Shown here: piece by piece, positions 61,201 through 64,000 of the stretch | How positions within the stretch are numbered: the stretch's first letter is position 1 | How the letters are laid out: the number at the start of each line of letters is the position of its first letter | Source of the DNA: Orientallactaga sibirica | Taxonomy: Eukaryota > Chordata > Mammalia > Rodentia > Dipodidae | Reading direction: 5' to 3' | NCBI GenBank assembly: GCA_036365145.1 | Contig: JAEOAD010000045.1 | Location: 18,703,501-18,767,500, forward strand | Length of the DNA: 64,000 nucleotides | Notes under the pieces: model-generated | The model's database searches: none | The model's input: only the letters and a program-made list of their open reading frames with translations | Told to the model about the DNA's origin: nothing | Position numbers and translations under genes: made by a program

Positions 61201-64000
61201 GCCTTCCAAATGCTAGAATTAGAGAAGTGCACCACCATACCTGGCTACAAACCTCTTCTTTTTTAAAACATATTTTATTTAGCCAGGCATGGTGGCACAT
61301 GCCTTTAATCCCAGCACTCGGGAGGCAGAGGTAGGAGGATCACCGTGAGTTCGGGGCCAACCTGAGACTACATACTGAATTCCAGGTCAGCTTGGACTAG
61401 AGTGAGACCCTACCTCGAAAAAACAAACCAAAAAGAAATTATTTATTTATTTAAAAAAGAGAGAGAGAGAAGACAGAGAGAAAGAGAATGGGCACACCTG
61501 GGCCTCTAGCTACTGCAAATGAACTCCAGACGCAAGCGCCACCATGTGCATCTGGCTTATGTGGGTAGTGGGGAATGGAACCTGGGTCTGTAGACTTTGC
61601 AGGCAAGCGCCTTAACCGCTAAGCCATCTCTCTAGGCCAAACCTCTTTTTTATTAAGTACCATGCCTCAAATACTTTGTTACACTTAAGGAAAACTAATA
61701 ACCTATTTTTTGTTGTTGTTTTCAAAATGGACATGGAAATAAACACACCTTAGCCCCAAGGCGAGGCAGATACAGCTCCCTGCCCACTCTTAAGAGCTTA
61801 CCCATTTCCTGGGAGCAGGCTGTAGGTGATGCGGCCCCACACACCCGTGTCTGGGTCTGTAGCCTATGAGGCAAAGATGGGGGGACACTGGAGAGAGGGA
61901 TGTCTGCTGTACCATGCGACCCACAGAGACAGGGCTGTCATACTTCCTGACACTAGGAAGGACCCCTACACACATGCATTCACACATGAACACCCCATGC
62001 ATCAGGCTCACACATGTGTAAATGCTTGCTGGGGTCTGATAACCTCAGATGAGACAGGCAGGATCCTAGTCCCAAATCTGTCCTTTTCTGCTTCTCCCGC
62101 CCAGCCTAGTGCAGCTATATACATGTCACTCACATGGATGCTGCTGGTGACCACAAAGCCTGTCTTACTGTGCTCTGGCACACTGAGGAGATACACGCTC
62201 TGGGAGAATGTGGGCCTGTGGTCATTAATGTCTCTAAGATGGATGGTCACCGTAGCAACAGAGAAATTCTTGCTGTCCAAGTCAGTGGCCACGACCTGAG
62301 GACAGAAGAGGAAACAATGTAACAGCTTCATTGGCCTGTGGCCTTCTACCCCTCCGAACCCAGCCCTCCACATAAGTCTCACCTCCACCTGCATCACCGT
62401 CTTTATCTCGTAGTCCACCAGGTCTGAGTTTTTCACCAGTACCTGCACATCCACGGAGCCCACTGCCCGCTCTGGGGACACACTGAAGGCTTGGGCGTCA
62501 GGGCCCTTCAGTGACAGTATGAAGGTACCATTTCTGCCCTGCAAAAGAGGGCCGTATAGTAAAGACCCAACCCTACAAATTACCCACCTGCATCTCCACC
62601 ACTCTCTGCCCTTGTGCACCCTCCCGAAGCCCTGCCCAGTGGGACTCTGCAGAGGGACTTTAGAAAAGGCAGGCAATGGACAGAGCCCAGGGTATTGAGC
62701 TGGCTGCTTGTCCCTGCAAATGTGACCTCATCAGGACATTGTCCCAGCTCTGGGGAAAGACAGAGCCTGGCCACACTCTCTCACTTCCATAAAGTATCCC
62801 TGGGTCGGGCATGGTGGCACATGCCTTTAATCCCAGCACTCAGGAGGCAGAGGTAGGAGGATTGCCATGAGTTCAAGGCCACCCGGAGACTACATAGTGA
62901 ATTCCAGGTCAGGCTGAGCTAGAGCGAGACCCTACCTCGAAAAACCAAAACAAGAAAACAAACATAAAGTATCCTCATCAGAAATCCTTACCAGCCACCA
63001 CTCACCACTCACACCACCCTGCTCCCCAAAGCCACTCCTCAACCCCAGCCACCAACCAACTCAGTATACAACCAACACCTTTCACTTTTTTTTTTTTTTT
63101 TTTTGAGGTGCCCCTGGTCCAGGTGACCTGGAATTAACTATGCAGTCTCCCAACTCAACACCTTTCTTTTTTTAAAGACTATTTTTTTATTTTTATTTAG
63201 TTATTTATTTATGTGAGAGCGACAGAGAAAGAGAGAGAGAGAGAGAATATGGGCGCACCAGGGCCTCCAGCCACTGCAAACGAACTCCAGATGCATGTGC
63301 CACCTTGTGTATCTAGCTTACATGGGTACCGGGGAATCGAGCCTCGAACCGGGGTCCTTAGGCTTCACAGGCAAGCACTTAACTGCTAAGCCATCTCTCC
63401 AGCCCCCAACTCAACACCTTTCTAACTCCACATCACCAAATGCCATCTGTGGCCCTCCACCCACGTTACCTGCCACTCAATACCAACCTCCATGTAAGTT
63501 CCTTCCTAGCTGACTCAGACCTCACTTTAAACATAACACTGCTCAGCATCTTCCAATACCCACTGCTTTCCCCAATCCCTGGCCACTCAGAGCCAACAGC
63601 ACCAGAATTATAAACACCATTCCCTAGCACCCAACACCAACCTCCATACCACACTGCCTCTGCTCAACATCACCCAGGATCACCCTGAAAACAATGCCAC
63701 CCAGCCACTACACATCGAGTAACTCCACATTTCCAAGCAGCAACTTTCCACAATGCACGGACTGGCAGCATCTCCATCATCCATTACTCATTGAGCACAA
63801 CTCACCATCCTGCCACATGCTCTGGCATCATTGTCCACCTCTCCCCTAGCCACCACCCACTCCTTTCCCCTGTACCCCCACCCCTTCCCATGTGCCTGCC
63901 TGGTCTGGATCGTAAGCCACCATGGTGAGATCATTGATGGGGATCCGGGTGGAGGCGTGCTCATCCACACTGCCCATGAAGTTGTCTTGAGCTTCTTGGA
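35735..64000 (-). CDS. CDHR2: Cadherin-related family member 2 (protocadherin-24), 3' part, 21 exons
   Basis: CDHR2 sits on microvillus tips of intestinal and kidney epithelium. It pairs with CDHR5 to form intermicrovillar links and is anchored through USH1C (harmonin), ANKS4B and MYO7B. The 21 exons, listed individually, splice in frame into 941 residues; human is about 1310, so roughly the first 370 are off the right edge. Five linker motifs (DINDHRP, DINDNPP, DINDNFP, DVNDVPP, DRNDNAP) separate one partial and five complete cadherin repeats over residues 1-674. Calcium-binding motifs such as DRE, ATDPDTG and ARDEDSGSNG are visible. Residues about 675-786 are a membrane-proximal region, 787-810 the transmembrane helix, and 811-941 the cytoplasmic tail ending in the PDZ ligand TTDL. 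All joins preserve frame with no internal stop, so the gene looks intact. Two introns use GC donors. The gene converges on GPRIN1. Confidence 0.95.
35905..36133 (-). repeat. DIP-like SINE with target duplication
   Basis: Antisense copy (35921-36118) flanked by accagatggctct on both sides, about 40 bp upstream of the CDHR2 terminal exon in its last intron. Confidence 0.93.
36134..37138. other. Unique part of the last CDHR2 intron
   Basis: About 1 kb with a short (CA)n at 36661-36675 and no recognised exon or element. Confidence 0.5.
37139..37845 (-). repeat. B1 fragments, AT-rich microsatellites and DIP-like SINE
   Basis: B1 3' fragment 37139-37190; (TA)n and (TACA)n 37198-37265; antisense B1 37266-37413; a self-complementary TATC/GATA block 37414-37506; antisense B1 37507-37652; antisense DIP-like 37653-37845. 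Confidence 0.88.
37990..38612. repeat. ID/B4-like remnant and B4/RSINE split by B1
   Basis: Inverted ID/B4-like 37990-38090. A plus-strand B4/RSINE-type element (38118-38315 and 38466-38612, ending ggcttctgacctccac and caca-rich DNA) is interrupted by a B1 at 38316-38465. AGA/AGC triplet runs at 38278-38315 precede the B1. Confidence 0.7.
38905..38962 (-). CDS. CDHR2: CDHR2 exon t
   Basis: 58 bp, residues 880-899: LNSLDDNSVDLDNDSQKTK. The donor is accaag/gcaaga, a GC site close to the GC-donor consensus. The nearest downstream GT (ctg/gtacct) would create an immediate stop at the next junction, so GC use is required for the conserved C-terminus. Confidence 0.92.
39027..39360. repeat. (CAC/CAT/CAA)n trinucleotide array
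   Basis: About 330 bp of CAN triplets, mainly CAC and CAT, with internal larger duplications (a block with ccatcatcattattatcacc occurs twice). It fills most of the 452-bp intron between CDHR2 exons t and s. Confidence 0.95.
39415..39495 (-). CDS. CDHR2: CDHR2 exon s
   Basis: 81 bp, residues 853-880: ANPMLNLPTKELGLEYL, SSSSDLDYV. Donor gtgagc. Confidence 0.95.
39577..39690 (-). CDS. CDHR2: CDHR2 exon r
   Basis: 114 bp, residues 815-853 of the cytoplasmic tail: YHRKLRAMKAGKEARNTAAG to NMYNTER. Donor gtgagc. Confidence 0.95.
40190..40314 (-). CDS. CDHR2: CDHR2 exon q (transmembrane)
   Basis: 125 bp, residues 774-815: GSQESQESDQPK, then the hydrophobic helix from VIIGLAVALLLVLVITTV, followed by the basic stop-transfer RKS. 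Donor gtatgg. Confidence 0.96.
40393..40453 (-). CDS. CDHR2: CDHR2 exon p
   Basis: 61 bp, residues 753-773: LMIRTDQDTLKKLLEMG then LVVV. The GTG-repeat end makes the exact donor ambiguous, but gtgagt at 40387-40392 keeps the frame. Confidence 0.92.
40560..40637 (-). CDS. CDHR2: CDHR2 exon o
   Basis: 78 bp, residues 727-753: AQARSYLDAYFVFSNGTALT to LNELS. Contains one N-glycosylation sequon (NGT). Donor gtgagt. Confidence 0.94.
40743..40811 (-). CDS. CDHR2: CDHR2 exon n
   Basis: 69 bp, residues 704-727: ALIQATRTTVYIVNIQDIDS to VTR. Donor gtaagt. Confidence 0.94.
40892..41112 (+). repeat. B1 with target duplication
   Basis: B1 at 40910-41098, with a long A-tract and AG-rich tail, between two aagaaatgatgtga copies. 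Confidence 0.93.
41126..41519. repeat. DIP-like SINE split by antisense B1
   Basis: DIP-like + (41126-41294 and 41457-41519) interrupted by B1 - (41295-41456). The target duplication ctctttgtctatctt is on both sides of the B1. Confidence 0.92.
41541..42062 (+). repeat. Two B1 and one DIP-like SINE
   Basis: B1 41541-41697, well preserved at its CpG sites (gccgggcgtggtggcgcacg) and so likely young; diverged B1 41704-41847; DIP-like 41849-42062. Confidence 0.9.
42352..42440 (-). CDS. CDHR2: CDHR2 exon m
   Basis: 89 bp, residues 675-704: LFTVDQSYRVRLQFSTSKED to EEIKA, in the membrane-proximal region. Donor gtaggt. Confidence 0.93.
42522..42630 (-). CDS. CDHR2: CDHR2 exon l
   Basis: 109 bp, residues 638-674: LVTNLDSTLQGTYQIKVQAE to AQTTLN, the end of the last cadherin repeat, which has no following DxND linker. 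Donor gtgagt. Confidence 0.94.
42773..42924 (-). CDS. CDHR2: CDHR2 exon k
   Basis: 152 bp, residues 588-638: ARDEDSGSNGAITFSIL through FFTGSI and a split Val. The donor must be gtaatg (leaving two bases, GT) because the other GT two bases earlier would shift the frame into a stop. Confidence 0.92.
43024..43385 (-). repeat. DIP-like SINE and old B1-like sequence
   Basis: Antisense DIP-like 43024-43236; degenerate antisense B1-type 43240-43385. Confidence 0.8.
43414..43998 (-). repeat. B1-B1-DIP block within one target duplication
   Basis: Antisense B1 43430-43589, B1 43590-43734 and long-form DIP-like 43739-43981, together flanked by aagcacatgcttttt and aagcgcatgcttttt. One insertion was probably followed by others inside it. 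Confidence 0.87.
44391..44663 (+). repeat. DIP-like SINE with target duplication
   Basis: Copy at 44405-44649 with a long (AATA)/(AATTA) tail, flanked by aaaatccatgatca on both sides. Confidence 0.94.
44664..45296. other. Unique part of a CDHR2 intron
   Basis: AT-richer unique sequence between exons k and j. No recognised feature. Confidence 0.5.
45297..45690. repeat. Old DIP-like SINE split by B1
   Basis: Antisense DIP-like remnant (45297-45312 and about 45511-45690), interrupted by a plus B1 (45313-45488) with (AATA)n tail. The second half is unusually diverged. Confidence 0.75.
45787..45836 (-). CDS. CDHR2: CDHR2 exon j
   Basis: 50 bp encoding MIPELVIPGQQVASVQ (572-587), the first strand of the last cadherin repeat. 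Donor gtgagt. Confidence 0.94.
46224..46295 (-). CDS. CDHR2: CDHR2 exon i
   Basis: 72 bp, residues 547-571, with linker DRNDNAPYFLPDTQTF. It joins directly to exon j in frame (QTF-V-MIPE). Donor gtaagt. Confidence 0.95.
46577..46745. repeat. (GATA)n microsatellite
   Basis: Nearly pure GATA/TAGA units from 46577 to about 46672, grading into GATA-related AT-rich sequence. Confidence 0.95.
46820..46970. repeat. TA/TG-rich low-complexity sequence
   Basis: Alternating purine-pyrimidine tracts (tatatatgtgtgta, atatgtgtgtgtgtgca). Confidence 0.8.
46999..48005. repeat. SINE cluster
   Basis: B1 fragment + 46999-47100; DIP-like + 47104-47335 with a (TC)n run; B1 + 47337-47492 with an inserted gcctttaggcatggtgg; long-form DIP-like - 47512-47778; B1 + 47844-48005. 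Confidence 0.87.
48368..48973 (-). CDS. CDHR2: CDHR2 exon h (606 bp)
   Basis: Largest coding exon here (residues 345-547). It spans the end of one cadherin repeat, linker DVNDVPPTL, and most of the next repeat (FENGSQHGQVAKVVAHDMD, DAIDREACDLV). Acceptor atccacag, donor gtgagg. Confidence 0.96.
49228..49297 (-). CDS. CDHR2: CDHR2 exon g
   Basis: 70 bp encoding DINDNFPIFNQSFYQFFQEE and REP plus the first base of Gly345. Donor gtatgt. Confidence 0.94.
49298..50144. other. Unique part of CDHR2 intron between exons g and f
   Basis: About 850 bp of SINE-free DNA. Open frames here lack cadherin motifs. No feature was recognised. Confidence 0.5.
50145..50568 (-). repeat. Pyrimidine tract and two B1
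   Basis: (TTC/TCC)n tract about 50150-50182; antisense B1 50183-50356, missing a few bases mid-element (gcctcggtgatcc); antisense B1 50395-50568, more diverged. Confidence 0.87.
50608..51110 (+). repeat. LTR-like repeat (MaLR type?) split by B1
   Basis: tgctgtcatagtttgattca with gtgtcccccataaacg at the start and gtaagccagaataaaactct near the end resemble rodent copies of an old ERVL-MaLR-type solitary LTR as I remember them. An antisense B1 (50903-51058) splits it after ctctcataac. No internal retroviral sequence is present. The family name is uncertain. Confidence 0.5.
51329..51860 (-). repeat. Two B1 and one DIP-like SINE
   Basis: Antisense B1 51329-51500 and 51534-51688; 51689-51860 is an antisense DIP-like copy joined directly to the second B1. 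Confidence 0.88.
52204..52250. repeat. (TTCA)n microsatellite
   Basis: About eleven TTCA units, 180 bp from CDHR2 exon f. Confidence 0.95.
52431..52670 (-). CDS. CDHR2: CDHR2 exon f
   Basis: 80 codons (242-321), phase 0/0: ADDADEPETNNSRLLFSLL, LDREAIDPALGG and VTINVE. The intron to exon e is 7.6 kb and almost wholly SINEs. Confidence 0.95.
52876..53178 (-). repeat. Two antisense B1 with target duplication
   Basis: 52876-53007 is internally deleted. 53008-53178 is full length and flanked by gcccagccttta on both sides. Confidence 0.9.
53185..53600. repeat. TA/TG repeats, B1, (AT)n, truncated DIP-like
   Basis: (TA)n(TG)n 53185-53242; B1 + 53243-53392; (AT)17 at about 53394-53428; 3' half of antisense DIP-like 53457-53600. 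Confidence 0.87.
53608..54000 (+). repeat. DIP-like and B1 inside one duplication
   Basis: DIP-like 53621-53825 and B1 53826-53986 are jointly flanked by aactgtaaaatag and aactgtaaagtag, so the B1 probably landed in the DIP-like A-tail. Confidence 0.9.
54001..55260 (+). repeat. Cluster of plus-strand SINEs
   Basis: B4-like head about 54001-54080; long-form DIP-like 54093-54335; DIP-like 54336-54560; B1 54563-54714; long-form DIP-like 54716-54985 (block ccacacttgaccacaaggg); DIP-like 55047-55260. Confidence 0.87.
55294..55660 (+). repeat. DIP-like SINE split by B1 near its head
   Basis: agagatggctcagca occurs before (about 55304-55318) and after (about 55476-55490) a B1 (about 55314-55467). 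The remainder of the DIP-like copy, ending in (AATA)n, follows to 55660. Confidence 0.88.
55681..56487 (+). repeat. B1, DIP-like, B1 and RSINE-type tail
   Basis: B1 55681-55850 with (AAC)n tail; DIP-like 55858-56068; B1 56079-56257 between aaaaaagctagatag copies; B4/RSINE-type 3' part 56265-56487. Confidence 0.82.
56495..57358 (-). repeat. B1, long-form DIP-like, two B1
   Basis: Antisense B1 56495-56649; long-form DIP-like 56655-56931, with the inverted 3' end aagcccaacagactagcc; antisense B1 57008-57172 and 57180-57358. Confidence 0.88.
57360..58252. repeat. DIP-like inside DIP-like, inverted pair, and (CT)n(GT)n
   Basis: Antisense DIP-like (57360-57426 and 57561-57736) interrupted by a plus copy lacking its tail (57427-57560). 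DIP-like + 57770-57985 runs head-on into DIP-like - 57986-58153. (CT)24 then (GT)9 at 58186-58252. Confidence 0.87.
58253..58654. other. Unique part of CDHR2 intron between exons f and e
   Basis: About 400 bp with no recognised feature. Confidence 0.5.
58655..60032. repeat. SINE cluster
   Basis: Antisense DIP-like 58655-58800 (diverged), 58818-59053 and 59057-59279; antisense B1 59280-59400 and 59408-59592 with (TTG)n; B1 + 59671-59832; DIP-like + 59840-60032, following a near-duplicate acttatg-agctggg. Confidence 0.86.
60241..60484 (-). CDS. CDHR2: CDHR2 exon e
   Basis: 244 bp, residues 160-241: DPDSGTVTVKNGTLLDRE, then DINDNPPIVYGSY and the start of the next repeat. Donor gtagga. Confidence 0.95.
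60552..60762 (+). repeat. DIP-like SINE
   Basis: 68 bp upstream of CDHR2 exon e on the genome. Flanks aatgacatat and aatgacatag suggest the target duplication. Confidence 0.9.
60790..61085 (+). repeat. LTR-like remnant (MaLR type?)
   Basis: ccctttaagagatggggcct and following text resemble old MLT1/MST-type LTRs. Diverged; no coding sequence. Confidence 0.4.
61090..61640. repeat. Old B1, then DIP-like split by B1
   Basis: Antisense B1 61090-61246 (diverged). Antisense DIP-like (61258-61280 and 61439-61640) is split by B1 + 61281-61438, with a tatttattt-like duplication at the edges. Confidence 0.85.
61802..61863 (-). CDS. CDHR2: CDHR2 exon d
   Basis: 62 bp encoding ATDPDTGVWGRITYSLLPGN plus two bases of a split Gly (residue 160). 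Carries the calcium-binding DPD motif. Donor gtaagc. Confidence 0.94.
62134..62295 (-). CDS. CDHR2: CDHR2 exon c
   Basis: 54 codons (86-139), phase 0/0, with the linker DINDHRPTF that ends the first, partial cadherin repeat. Donor gtgagt. Confidence 0.95.
62383..62538 (-). CDS. CDHR2: CDHR2 exon b
   Basis: 52 codons (residues 34-85), phase 0/0, containing GRNGTFILSLKG and KNSDLVDYE. Acceptor tttgcag, donor gtgaga. Confidence 0.93.
62791..62977 (+). repeat. B1 with target duplication
   Basis: B1 at 62805-62963, flanked by cataaagtatcc on both sides. Confidence 0.93.
63084..63423 (-). repeat. B1 fragment and DIP-like SINE with target duplication
   Basis: Short B1 3' piece 63084-63150; antisense DIP-like 63173-63406, bounded by caactcaacacctttct on both sides. 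It keeps CpGs (gggcgcacc, gaaccggggtcc), so probably young. Confidence 0.9.
63424..63890. other. C/A-rich, G-poor stretch of CDHR2 intron
   Basis: Strong strand bias: C and A dominate and G is rare, with recurring ccaacctccat and ccactcac words. It looks like a degenerate minisatellite; the same character is seen at 62990-63080. Confidence 0.5.
63900..64000 (-). CDS. CDHR2: CDHR2 exon a (cut by window edge)
   Basis: Residues 1-33 of the partial protein, including DEHASTRIPINDLTMVAYDP. The 5' end of the exon is beyond 64000. The donor reads gaccag/gcaggc, a GC instead of GT; the join to the next exon (PDQ-GRNGTF) is in phase 0 and makes a normal cadherin strand. Confidence 0.88.

Noticed and set aside
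1..64000. CRISPR-like arrays, phage or bacterial operons
   Set aside because: All direct repeats found are SINEs, target duplications or microsatellites. Gene structure and poly(A) signals are those of a mammal.

Overview
The window is 64 kb of mammalian nuclear DNA. It has split genes with GT-AG introns, AATAAA poly(A) signals, one CpG island, and roughly 130 SINE copies. Two SINE families dominate: a 7SL-derived monomeric B1, and a tRNA-derived element that begins gctggagagatggctta and ends in a CT-rich run plus (AATAAA)n. Together they point to a mouse-like (myodont) rodent. I call the second family 'DIP-like' because it resembles what I remember of jerboa (Dipodidae) SINEs. A jerboa such as Jaculus is my best guess for the source, but this rests on memory of repeat families, not a search.

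Three protein genes are recognised, in the order SNCB (+), GPRIN1 (+), CDHR2 (-). This is the gene order I recall around human 5q35.2, read from the opposite strand. (1) 1-5475 is the 3' part of SNCB (beta-synuclein): intron, the last two coding exons (4357-4446 and 4814-4846), and a 3'UTR with a poly(A) signal at 5449. (2) 5476-18300 is intergenic. It holds a good CTCF-type motif (5722-5740), a CpG-rich patch, SINE clusters, several kb of unique sequence, and a near-consensus REST/NRSF (RE1) site at 16625-16645. (3) 18340-19380 is the GPRIN1 CpG-island promoter with 5' exon 1 (donor after 18991). A 12.5-kb intron follows, then one large exon (31490 to about 35612) carrying the whole 1004-codon GPRIN1 reading frame and its 3'UTR. 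(4) 35735-64000 is the 3' three-quarters of CDHR2 on the minus strand. I assembled 21 exons by hand. They join in frame into 941 residues: one partial and five complete cadherin repeats, a membrane-proximal region, one transmembrane helix, and a cytoplasmic tail ending in a PDZ ligand (TTDL). The N-terminal part lies beyond the right edge.

SNCB and GPRIN1 are neuronal and CDHR2 is epithelial (intestinal brush border), so these neighbours are not a functional unit. The RE1 and CTCF motifs fit the need to insulate or silence the neuronal genes outside neurons. GPRIN1 and CDHR2 are convergent, with the CDHR2 stop codon only 139 bp from the GPRIN1 poly(A) signal. I found no bacterial-type system, CRISPR array, functional tRNA/rRNA gene or intact autonomous transposon. 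The points of interest are fine-scale gene architecture (an overlapping uORF, GC-AG introns, a NAGNAG acceptor, a coding GGC/AGC expansion), regulatory motifs and nested SINE insertions.
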